Positions 1 to 6,048 are shown, counted from the stretch's first letter. The stretch is DNA of 7,016 bases from CBDTYW01 sp965364735 (GCA_965364735.1 CBDTYW010000201.1:1-7016), one strand, 5' to 3'. A program made the numbers and translations. The notes: generated from the letters alone by a model not told the origin.

Positions 1-158
1 GTCTCTCCGGGAATGCTGCCGCCGACCATCAGCACGACGCCGAATTCGCCCATGGTGTGGGCGGCGGTCATGATCATGCCGCTGATGATGCCGCGGCGTG
101 CCAGCGGCAGCTCGATGCGCCACAAGGTGCGCCAGCGCGTCAGCCCGCAGGACCGTGC
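1..158 (-). pseudogene. modB: Molybdate ABC transporter permease fragment (ModB-like), broken at its 5' side, running off the window
   Basis: Read on the minus strand in one open frame, this stretch encodes a fragment of an ABC importer membrane subunit. It contains the cytoplasmic EAA-loop pattern (a Gly, nine residues, then I-x-L-P: GLTRWRTLWRIELPL). A hydrophobic segment follows, then HTMGEFGVVLMVGGSIPGET, which is characteristic of the molybdate permease ModB. In ModB this corresponds roughly to residues 150-200 of about 230. The C-terminal end would lie beyond base 1. The preceding 150 or so residues should occupy about 160-600 on this strand, but that region codes for a different protein on the plus strand. 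The homology stops near 158, just where the EAA triplet should be. No modA or modC is in view. Either the gene is truncated by a rearrangement or the sequence is chimeric here. The family call is fairly sure; the molybdate substrate is less so. Confidence 0.6.
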
Positions 159-735
159 ACGCGCCGAGCGTGACCGCGGCCGCGAGTCCCTGATCGCGAC
201 CCTGCTCGACCCGACCAGGCTGACCGTCCTCGGGGCGCTGCTCATCGGCGCCAGGACCACCGACCAGCTCACCGCACATCTCGACGGAGCGGGCGCGGAG
301 CTGGGGCGGGATCTCATTTTGCGCACCGTCGGCGACCTTCGAGCCGCGGGGTTCGTCGTGCAGACCGAGGACGGCTGGGCTGCGTCACGTTCGCATCTGG
401 TGGAGCTCGCCACCGCGCTGCTGCCTCAGCCAGAGCCCGTTGCGAAGCGCGTGTTCTCCGGGATGACCGACGACGAGCGTGAGGTGATCGCGAAGTGGTT
501 CACCGGCGAGCGCCTGCCACGCATCCCACGCAACCGCTCCGAGCGGGCCATCGTCCTGGAGCGCCTGGCGCTGGAGTTCGACGTCGGCGTTCGCTACGAG
601 GAGGCGGAGGTCAACGCGATCCTGCACCCGTTCAACGATGACTGGTCGACCCTGCGCCGCGCGCTCGTCGACGACGGACTGCTCGACCGCAACCACAACG
701 TCTCCTGGCGTTCCGGCGGACGCGTCGACGTGTGA
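115..735 (+). CDS. Winged-helix / DUF2087 domain protein, probable transcriptional regulator, start uncertain
   Basis: The N-terminal half (about bases 160-400) looks like an ArsR-type winged helix. It has a DPTRLTVLGALL segment, a TTDQLTAHL helix and a recognition-type helix near DLILRTVGDLRAAGF. The C-terminal part (about 463-720) matches DUF2087: a WF-x-GERLPRIPRNRSER stretch, VLERLALEF, then EVNAILHPFNDDWSTLRRAL and a VDDGLLDR ending. Proteins of this type are presumed to be small cytoplasmic regulators, but target and ligand are unknown. The start is a problem. All upstream ATGs (13, 115) and the GTG at 127 lie in bases that are antisense to the modB fragment, and none has a ribosome binding site. 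The genuine N-terminus was therefore probably lost at the junction near 158. I give 115 only as the closest ATG. The stop overlaps the next gene's GTG start, suggesting co-translation. I am confident in the gene and the DUF2087 assignment, less so in the regulatory role. Confidence 0.75.
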   Translation: MRHKVRQRVSPQDRARAERDRGRESLIATLLDPTRLTVLGALLIGARTTDQLTAHLDGAGAELGRDLILRTVGDLRAAGFVVQTEDGWAASRSHLVELATALLPQPEPVAKRVFSGMTDDEREVIAKWFTGERLPRIPRNRSERAIVLERLALEFDVGVRYEEAEVNAILHPFNDDWSTLRRALVDDGLLDRNHNVSWRSGGRVDV

Positions 736-1574
736 ACGCCTCATCCGCCACCGTCGTCGGGATCGACGTCACGTCGACCCCGACGAGACGCAAGCCGCTG
801 GTCGCCGCGTTCGGGCGCCTGCACGGCACCGTGCTGCACGTCGACGAGGTTGTTCGCTGGAAGAGCTTCACGCCGTTCGAGACGTTGCTCGCCAGCCGAG
901 GCGACGCGGCGCCGTCGATCATCGGCATCGATGCGCCGCTCGGGCTGCCCCGTTCCTTCGTGGAGCAGACCGGCTGGCCAGCGGCATGGGACGGCTACGT
1001 GCGCGCCGCTGCTGCCATGACCCGCGCCGAGTGGCGGACGCTGCTCGCGGCGTTCCGGGCGGGGAGGCCGACCGGCGACAAGTACCAGCGACGCGACACC
1101 GATGTGCTCGCTGGTGCCCAGAGCCCGCTCAACCCGGTACGTCCGCCGGTGGCGTTGATGTTCCATGAGATCGCGCCCCGATTGCAGCGCGCGGGCGTCG
1201 ACGTGCGGCCTGCGCGGCCCGGCCTCGGCGCCGCGGTGGTTGAGACCTACCCGGCGCTCGCGGCCCGACACCTCGCGGGCTCGCCGTACAAGGACGACCG
1301 TCCGCATCACGGCGGTGCGCGTCGATCGGTCCGCCGCGATCTGGTGGCCCGGCTGCAGCGAGATGCCTTCCCGTACCTCGAGCGGGTGGAGATGCGCGAC
1401 GACGTCGCGGACGGGCTCGTCGACGACGTCCAGGCCGACGGACTCGACGCGGTGCTGTGCGCCATCCAGGCGGCGTGGGCATGGCGGCACCCCAGCTTCG
1501 GTGTGCCTGACGTGGCGGACTTCCACGAGGGGTGGATCGTCGACCCCGCCACGTTGCCCGCACGAGATCGCTGA
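732..1574 (+). CDS. DUF429 family protein (RNase H-like fold, predicted nuclease)
   Basis: This 280-residue protein has the DUF429 layout. GIDVTS at residues 10-15 gives the first acidic residue, D12. GIDAPLGLP at 65-73 gives D67. ETYPALA starts at E171. DGLDAVLCAIQAAW at 236-249 gives D236 and D239, and an EGWI motif closes the domain at 266-269. Spaced acidic residues of this kind are those expected for an RNase H-like metal-dependent active site, so a nuclease activity is predicted, though no reaction is established for the family as far as I know. No signal peptide or membrane segment is visible, so it should be cytoplasmic. The GTG start overlaps the upstream stop codon in a GTGA arrangement, with only a weak GGCGGA at 715-720. 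This favours translational coupling to the DUF2087 gene. The family call is confident; the function is inference. Confidence 0.85.
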   Translation: MNASSATVVGIDVTSTPTRRKPLVAAFGRLHGTVLHVDEVVRWKSFTPFETLLASRGDAAPSIIGIDAPLGLPRSFVEQTGWPAAWDGYVRAAAAMTRAEWRTLLAAFRAGRPTGDKYQRRDTDVLAGAQSPLNPVRPPVALMFHEIAPRLQRAGVDVRPARPGLGAAVVETYPALAARHLAGSPYKDDRPHHGGARRSVRRDLVARLQRDAFPYLERVEMRDDVADGLVDDVQADGLDAVLCAIQAAWAWRHPSFGVPDVADFHEGWIVDPATLPARDR

Positions 1575-1625
1575 ACGCCAGCAGGCGCACGCCCCGGGTG
1601 GCAGTCTCGTCACCTGCAGTCATCT

Positions 1626-1629
1626 GGAG
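1626..1629 (+). promoter_or_regulatory. Ribosome binding site deciding the acylase start
   Basis: GGAG followed by seven bases and the ATG at 1637 is a good Shine-Dalgarno arrangement. It selects this ATG over the upstream in-frame ATG at 1532, which lies inside the DUF429 gene and would put 35 charged residues ahead of the signal peptide. Confidence 0.7.
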
Positions 1630-1636
1630 AAGCCTC

Positions 1637-4471
1637 ATGTCCGGCCCGTCTTTCTTGCGTCCGCTTCGTGCGGGCATCGCCGTCGCCGTTGCCGCGGCCG
1701 TGACCGCCGCGTTGGTCCCGGCCGTGAGTGCTCAGGCCGGCACCGGCATGCACGTCGACGTCGTCCTGCCGCCGGGCAACTCGCAGTACTTCTCACTCGA
1801 GGCCCAGGCCACCGCCGGCGTGCAGGAGATCGCTGCCGGTCAGGGGCTCGGTCCGCCGCCGAACCCGGACAGCTGGGGCGACAACGTCGACGACCAGCGA
1901 GAGCTGTACTGGAACTACGAGTTCCGGGACGGTGGCCTGCGTCCCGAACCCTTCTGCGACAACCCGCAGACCCCGCGCGCCGGCGTCACCCTCTGCATCG
2001 ACGAGTACGGCGTCCCCGTCGTCTACGCCGACGACCTCGAGGACCTCTGGTTCGGGGTCGGCTACGGCGTCGCCCAGATCCGCCTCTTCCTCGTCGACGC
2101 GATCCGCCGCACCGCCCGCGGGACCCTGTCCGAGCTTGCCGGCGCGGGCAGCACCGGCGGCACCGTCCAGGACGATGTCGCCACCCGGATCACGACGTAC
2201 TCCGACGCCGAGTTCGACGCCATGCTGAACGCCTCCTCGGCGGACGCCATCACGTCGGCCGTCGGCTATCGCGACGGCATCAACGCCTGGATCGCCAACG
2301 TCACCTCTGGCCGCCCCGACCTGCTCCCCGCCGAGTACGCGTTGCTCGGTGAGCCGCCCCAGCCGTTGACGCTCACCGACATCTCCGCCATCGGCGTGCT
2401 GTTCACGCGCTTCGTCGCCGCCGAGGGCGCCAACGAGATGGAGAACGTCAACGCGCTGCGAGAGCTCGAGGAAGAGTTCGGTCCCGAGGTCGGACGCCAA
2501 CGGTTCAACGACCTGATGTGGCAGCAGGACGACGGCGCCTACGTGACCGTCCCGCGCGAGGAAGGTCGCTTCCCGCGCACCACCGCAGCCGCCGACGCCG
2601 CTGCGCTCGCGAGCGCCTTCGACGGCATGGCGGACTTCGCCGCCACGATCCCGCTCGAGCTCGCGACGGGCCCCGGAACCGGGGACTTCGAGGTCCCGCC
2701 CGGCGGCCTCGGCCTCGGCGTCGGCCCGTTCGCCTCCGCGTCCAGCGAGGCCCCGAACCCGGCGGCTGCCGTCGCGCAGTTCTTCGAGGAGTTCAAGGGA
2801 CGCCTGCACGGCGGGTCGTTCATGGCGATGATCGGGCCCGACAAGACCGCCGACGGGTCGGCGCTGCTCATGTCCGAGCCACAGCTGCTCATGGCGCCGC
2901 AGCTCCTGCTCGAGATCGAGATCCACGGCGCGGGGATGCACTCGCGGGGCTCGACGGCTCCCGGCGTTCCCGTGCTCGGCATCGGCTACAACAACGACGT
3001 CGCCTGGGCGCTGACGACCGGCAACGCGAAGACCATCGACTCCTACATCGAGACGACCCGCCCGGACTCCAACGCTGACGGGAACCCGGAGTACTTCCAC
3101 GACGGCGTGTGGAAGGAGCAGGAGTGCCGGACCGAGACCGTCGAGTGGCGCAACAGCCAGTCCGGCGTGCCCTTCGGCCCGGCGTCGAACTCCGAGGACA
3201 TCCAGGTCTGTCGCACCGTCCACGGCCCGATCGTGGCGACCACCGCGGACGGGCTGACGTCGCGCTCCGTCCAGTACGCGATGTGGGACCGCGAGGTCGA
3301 GACGATCGACGGCGTGACCCGTTGGCCGGGAGCGAAGAACTTCGCGGAGTTCGAGGACGCGATGCGTCGCGTCACCTGGAACGAGAACACCGGCTACGCG
3401 GACAAGGAGGGCAACATCGCCTTCTGGCACCCGGGGCTGCACATGATCCGCGACCCGCGCAGCGACACCCGCCTGCCGATCCCCGGGACCGGCGAGTACG
3501 ACAACGACGGGTTCCTCGCCTTCGACGAGCTCCCGCACGCCGTGAACCCGGCCCGCGGCTTCATCGTGAACTGGAACAACAAGCCCGCCGCTGACTGGCT
3601 GGACGGGGGTGGTCAGTCCTCGACCTCCTACCCGGCTGGTGCCGGGGCCCGCGTTGCCGTGCTGGACCAGATCATCCGCGGTCGCGATGACTGGACGTTC
3701 GACGGGCTGCGCGACATCGACAAGTTCGCGGGAAGCCAGGACTCGCGCGCCGAGTTCTTCCTCCCGATGCTGCGAGCGCTCCAGACCGCGCCCGACCTGA
3801 CCTCGACGGAGATCGCCGCGCTCGCGCTGCTGCTCAGCTGGGACGGTTCAGCGAACGGTCCGGGCGCGGACTGGACCTTCGACTTCGCGTCGACGCCGGC
3901 CACCGTCGGCGCCGCCACGACGATCTTCCACCAGACGATGCTCGCGCTGCCGGACGAGCTGTTCGGCTCGCTGCGCGACGTCGGCGACGGCTACGACTGG
4001 GTCGAGGAGCAGACGTCCATGGGACGCCACTTCTACGACATGTCACCGGTGCTGAACCTCGCGCTTCGTGTGCTCGAGCCATCCTCCTCCACGCTGACTC
4101 CGTCGACGGACTACACCGGCGGGCGCACCTCGCAGGCCATCATGCGGAGCGTCTTCGGTGACGTCGTCGACGCGCTCACGACCGAGCAGGGCGCGGACCC
4201 GACCGCGTGGCGCAGCGACTACGGCTCGATGGAGCCGATCTGTGCCTCGGTCGGCGGCACCATCGGACCGTGCGTCCAGATGCCGTTCCTCGAGCGCGGT
4301 TCCTGGATCCACCTCGTCGGCTTCGATGCCGCCGAGGTGCCCGCCCCCGAGCCGACGGTCGAGGAGACCGTCGATCCCGCCCCGCAGCCGCTTCCCGCCA
4401 CCGGCGGCGGTCTCGCGATCGGCGGTCTGATGGCCCTCGGGGCGCTGGCGCTGCACCGACGCCGCGGCTGA
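1637..4471 (+). CDS. Secreted penicillin acylase family Ntn hydrolase with LPXTG cell-wall anchor
   Basis: This 944-residue acylase precursor hydrolyses an amide bond, as in penicillin G acylase and acyl-homoserine lactone acylases; the substrate here is unknown. Residues 1-34 form a signal peptide (RPLR, an Ala/Val core, cleavage likely after SAQA). The alpha-chain region includes IDEYGVPVVYADDLEDLWFG (121-140), the usual opening of the family. The probable autocleavage site and nucleophile is S394 in HGGSFMAMIG. Counting that Ser as beta 1, Gln falls at beta 23 exactly as in E. coli penicillin G acylase. NWNNKP at 645-650 supplies the oxyanion-hole Asn. Six cysteines fit secretion. A Pro/Glu-rich linker (about 902-918) leads to LPATG at 919-923, a hydrophobic stretch and HRRRG, a sortase substrate signal. 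The start at 1637 has GGAG at 1626-1629, and the signal peptide begins immediately after it; the open frame extends to 1532, but that part reads like antisense of the DUF429 gene end. It probably has its own promoter, which I could not identify. Confidence 0.93.
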   Translation: MSGPSFLRPLRAGIAVAVAAAVTAALVPAVSAQAGTGMHVDVVLPPGNSQYFSLEAQATAGVQEIAAGQGLGPPPNPDSWGDNVDDQRELYWNYEFRDGGLRPEPFCDNPQTPRAGVTLCIDEYGVPVVYADDLEDLWFGVGYGVAQIRLFLVDAIRRTARGTLSELAGAGSTGGTVQDDVATRITTYSDAEFDAMLNASSADAITSAVGYRDGINAWIANVTSGRPDLLPAEYALLGEPPQPLTLTDISAIGVLFTRFVAAEGANEMENVNALRELEEEFGPEVGRQRFNDLMWQQDDGAYVTVPREEGRFPRTTAAADAAALASAFDGMADFAATIPLELATGPGTGDFEVPPGGLGLGVGPFASASSEAPNPAAAVAQFFEEFKGRLHGGSFMAMIGPDKTADGSALLMSEPQLLMAPQLLLEIEIHGAGMHSRGSTAPGVPVLGIGYNNDVAWALTTGNAKTIDSYIETTRPDSNADGNPEYFHDGVWKEQECRTETVEWRNSQSGVPFGPASNSEDIQVCRTVHGPIVATTADGLTSRSVQYAMWDREVETIDGVTRWPGAKNFAEFEDAMRRVTWNENTGYADKEGNIAFWHPGLHMIRDPRSDTRLPIPGTGEYDNDGFLAFDELPHAVNPARGFIVNWNNKPAADWLDGGGQSSTSYPAGAGARVAVLDQIIRGRDDWTFDGLRDIDKFAGSQDSRAEFFLPMLRALQTAPDLTSTEIAALALLLSWDGSANGPGADWTFDFASTPATVGAATTIFHQTMLALPDELFGSLRDVGDGYDWVEEQTSMGRHFYDMSPVLNLALRVLEPSSSTLTPSTDYTGGRTSQAIMRSVFGDVVDALTTEQGADPTAWRSDYGSMEPICASVGGTIGPCVQMPFLERGSWIHLVGFDAAEVPAPEPTVEETVDPAPQPLPATGGGLAIGGLMALGALALHRRRG
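4391..4468 (+). other. Cell-wall sorting signal coding region (LPATG, hydrophobic segment, Arg tail)
   Basis: The last 26 codons of the acylase gene read LPATG, then a Gly/Ala/Leu/Ile-rich stretch of about 16 residues, then HRRRG. Sortases cut such signals between Thr and Gly and join the Thr to the peptidoglycan precursor. The upstream linker, APEPTVEETVDPAPQP, is a typical wall-spanning Pro-rich spacer. No sortase gene is in the window, so the matching enzyme must be elsewhere in the genome. Confidence 0.85.
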
Positions 4472-4484
4472 CCCCCAGAAAACC

Positions 4485-4535
4485 TTGAACGAGCGGGAAT
4501 GGTTGAGCGCTCATCCATGTTGTTGAGAGCGCAAC
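4485..4535. promoter_or_regulatory. Operator-like cluster upstream of yceI: three TTGA repeats and a perfect palindrome
   Basis: TTGA occurs at 4485, 4503 and 4523, so the copies are spaced 18 and 20 bases apart. The middle copy lies in the perfect 10-base palindrome TGAGCGCTCA (4504-4513). The third lies in GTTG-AGAGCG-CAAC (4522-4535), a looser inverted repeat. Symmetric TTGA/TCAA sites about two helical turns apart are typical of MarR-type dimers, which often sit near yceI genes, but that is inference. No regulator gene of that class is in view. I could not find a convincing -35/-10 pair here. Confidence 0.4.
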
Positions 4536-4565
4536 GGTCCAACGAGTGGACCGGCACCCGATCTC

Positions 4566-4570
4566 AAGGA
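4566..4570 (+). promoter_or_regulatory. Ribosome binding site of yceI
   Basis: AAGGA sits seven bases before the ATG at 4578. This fixes the start of the YceI protein and rejects the longer overlapping reading frame beginning at 4499. Confidence 0.7.
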
Positions 4571-4577
4571 CCTGAAC

Positions 4578-5123
4578 ATGAGCACCACCCACACTCCCAG
4601 CGCCGGCACGTACGCGATCGACTCGACGCACACCGACGTCGGCTTCGTCGTCAAGCACATGATGTTCGCGAAGGTCCGCGGCAGCTTCACCGGCGTCACG
4701 GGAACCGTGGACGTGCAGGAGGACCCGACCCGGTCGCGCGTGGACGTCACGATCGACGCCGCGACGTTCGACTCCGGCAACGCTGACCGTGACACCCACG
4801 TCCGCTCCGCCGACTTCCTCGACGTCGAGAACCACCCGACCATCACGTTCCGGTCCGAGTCGATCACGCAGGCCGGCGACCACTGGAAGGTCACAGGTCC
4901 GCTGACCATCAAGGGCGTCGCCCAGCCGGTGACCCTGGGCCTCAGCTACCTCGGTTCCGGCAAGGACCCGTGGGGCAACACCAAGGCCGGGTTCTCCGCG
5001 TCGACGAAGATCGACCGCGAGGACTTCGGCATCACGTGGAACCAGGCGATCGAGGCCGGTGGAGTGCTCGTGAGCAAGAAGGTCGACATCGAGCTCGACG
5101 TCCAGATCGCCCCGGTCGCCTGA
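4578..5123 (+). CDS. YceI family protein (lipocalin-like, isoprenoid-binding fold)
   Basis: This 181-residue protein covers the whole YceI domain. YAIDSTHTDVGFVVKHMM comes near the start (about residues 12-29), then VRGSFTGVTGTV. SADFLDVENHPTITF lies at about 76-90 and GPLTIKGVAQPVTL after residue 100. A C-terminal block includes KIDREDFGITWNQAIEAGG and SKKVDIELDVQ. The family folds as a lipocalin-like barrel, and members bind polyisoprenoid or amphiphilic lipids; the physiological role is usually unknown. No signal peptide is visible, so this copy is predicted to be cytoplasmic, unlike the periplasmic E. coli protein. The length is normal for the family. It has its own 106-base upstream region with repeats and is followed by a hairpin, so it is probably a single-gene transcript. 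Confidence 0.93.
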   Translation: MSTTHTPSAGTYAIDSTHTDVGFVVKHMMFAKVRGSFTGVTGTVDVQEDPTRSRVDVTIDAATFDSGNADRDTHVRSADFLDVENHPTITFRSESITQAGDHWKVTGPLTIKGVAQPVTLGLSYLGSGKDPWGNTKAGFSASTKIDREDFGITWNQAIEAGGVLVSKKVDIELDVQIAPVA

Positions 5124-5131
5124 CGCTGACT

Positions 5132-5158
5132 GAGCCCGCGCAATCCCGGCGCGGGCTC
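5132..5158. terminator. Probable bidirectional terminator between yceI and the DUF2461 gene
   Basis: GAGCCCGCGC (5132-5141) pairs perfectly with GCGCGGGCTC (5149-5158) around a seven-base loop. This gives a very stable 10-bp stem. It lies 8 bases after the yceI stop and 8 bases after the stop of the convergent DUF2461 gene, so it can serve both. There is no clear T-run on either side, as is common in high-GC actinobacteria. Confidence 0.65.
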
Positions 5159-5166
5159 GCGGTCGC

Positions 5167-5853
5167 TCAGAAGTCGAGGCCGAGGGTGCGGCACAGCCAC
5201 CGCAGAAGGGGCTTGGTCTCGGCGATGCGAGACACGTAGAGGTCCACGAGGTCCGGGCTGAGCAGCTCGGCCTCGGTGATCTCCCGTCCGAACGTGAAGT
5301 GCTTGCGCCGCAGGTCCTCGATCATCGGGTGGTCTGCCGGCCAGCCCTTCGGAGCGCGCTTCAGCATGTCGGTGTTGGCCGCCCAGCCGCCCGCCTCGAC
5401 CCACTTCGCGTTGTGGGCGCGGTTGAAGGCCTTGGGGTCATCGACCATCGCGGTGCGCAGGCGCGTCAGGTCCTTCGTGGACGGGCCCCAGATGCCCGAG
5501 CCCATGAAGCCGTTGCCCGGCTCGACGTGCAGGTACAGACCCGGGGCGTGGACGTCCTTGCCGGCCGCGTGGCGGAACTGTGCGCCCGTGTTGGTCTTGT
5601 ACGGCGTCTTGTCCTTCGCGAACCGCGTGTCGCGGTAGATGCGGAACATCGACCCGCCGTTGGTCTTCGGGTCCGCGACGAAGTGCTTCGACACCTTCTT
5701 GTGCAGCGGAGCCTCAACGTCGATGATGAACGCGATCATCGGGGCGACGACGTCGTTGAGGTAGCGCTGCTTGTTGTCGTTGAACCAGTCCCGCTCGTTG
5801 TGGATCTCGAGGTCCTGGAGGAAGTCCAGCGTCTCGGTCGTGAAGTAGGCCAT
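5167..5853 (-). CDS. DUF2461 family protein (TIGR02453 type), unknown function
   Basis: This 228-residue protein carries the DUF2461 signatures. FLQDLEIHNERDWFNDNKQR is near the N-terminus. MFRIYRDTRFAKDKTPYKTN follows at about residues 69-88, then GAQFRHAAG and a GLYLHVEPGN strand. WPADHP and KHFTFGREI lie in the C-terminal third. Family members are typically 210-230 residues, so the gene is full length. No signal peptide, membrane segment or catalytic motif with an assigned reaction is visible, and I do not assign a function. The ATG at 5851-5853 starts directly at the conserved beginning of the domain. The Shine-Dalgarno is weak; the bases just upstream are the palindrome GGGGCGCCCC (5856-5865). 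It converges on yceI and is divergent from the tRNA gene. Confidence 0.9.
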   Translation of the reverse strand: MAYFTTETLDFLQDLEIHNERDWFNDNKQRYLNDVVAPMIAFIIDVEAPLHKKVSKHFVADPKTNGGSMFRIYRDTRFAKDKTPYKTNTGAQFRHAAGKDVHAPGLYLHVEPGNGFMGSGIWGPSTKDLTRLRTAMVDDPKAFNRAHNAKWVEAGGWAANTDMLKRAPKGWPADHPMIEDLRRKHFTFGREITEAELLSPDLVDLYVSRIAETKPLLRWLCRTLGLDF

Positions 5854-5900
5854 GAGGGGCGCCCCGGTTCGTTCGGTCTCTGCGCGCAGCAGCCAACCAG

Positions 5901-5933
5901 CCGGTCGCGGGATGCGCAGCCGCCGGCGACCGG
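5901..5933. repeat. 8-bp inverted repeat between the DUF2461 gene and the tRNA gene
   Basis: CCGGTCGC (5901-5908) and GCGACCGG (5926-5933) are perfect reverse complements around a 17-base spacer. It lies between the DUF2461 start and the tRNA promoter region. It could be a protein-binding site or a hairpin in an RNA from either direction. GC-rich DNA also produces such pairs by chance. Confidence 0.35.
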
Positions 5934-5952
5934 GCCTGTGGGCAACTGGCGT

Positions 5953-5958
5953 TAGGCT
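5953..5958 (+). promoter_or_regulatory. Possible -10 element of the tRNA-Val gene
   Basis: TAGGCT fits the TANNNT pattern and ends 10 bases before the mature tRNA, a usual distance for a short tRNA leader. I see no good -35 hexamer 16-18 bases upstream, so the call is weak. Confidence 0.35.
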
Positions 5959-5968
5959 GCGCGCCCGA

Positions 5969-6042
5969 GGGCGTGTAGCTCAGCTGGTCAGAGCGCCGCG
6001 TTTACACCGCGGAGGTCACAGGTTCGAGCCCTGTCGCGCCCA
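5969..6042 (+). tRNA. tRNA-Val, anticodon UAC
   Basis: A complete cloverleaf can be drawn. The acceptor stem GGGCGTG pairs with CGCGCCC, with one G-U pair. The D arm is GCTC/GAGC. The anticodon stem CCGCG/CGCGG closes the loop TTTACAC, with anticodon TAC at 6003-6005. A five-base variable region AGGTC follows. The T arm is ACAGG/CCTGT around TTCGAGC, and the discriminator base is A. UAC decodes GUA (and GUG by wobble), so this is valine. The sequence continues CC then T, so the full CCA end is not encoded and must be added after transcription. It stands alone, with no other tRNA nearby. Confidence 0.97.
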
Positions 6043-6048
6043 CCTCGA

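Noticed and set aside
13..114. N-terminal extension of the DUF2087 protein from the ATG at 13
   Set aside because: These bases are the antisense of a conserved ModB segment. The Met-rich translation does not resemble any regulator N-terminus.
741..1613. 290-residue minus-strand open frame over the DUF429 gene
   Set aside because: It has an Arg/His/Pro-rich shadow composition, while the plus-strand frame carries all DUF429 motifs.
1532..1636. Upstream ATG extension of the acylase by 35 residues
   Set aside because: It overlaps the DUF429 gene, has no ribosome binding site and would bury the signal peptide. The ATG at 1637 has GGAG at the right distance.
1165..2352. 395-residue plus-strand open frame bridging the DUF429 and acylase genes
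   Set aside because: It is extremely Arg/Ser/Thr-rich low-complexity translation of two real genes in the wrong frame.
1793..3538. 581-residue minus-strand open frame antisense to the acylase gene
   Set aside because: Long antisense frames are expected in high-GC coding DNA. Its composition (Val/Arg/Gly/Asp-rich, no recognisable motif) is that of a shadow, while the plus strand has a full family match.
4491..4512. GAGCG ... CGCTC as a terminator of the acylase gene
   Set aside because: The stem is only five bases with a 12-base loop and no T-run, and the right arm is better explained by the TGAGCGCTCA palindrome. I see no convincing terminator after the acylase gene.
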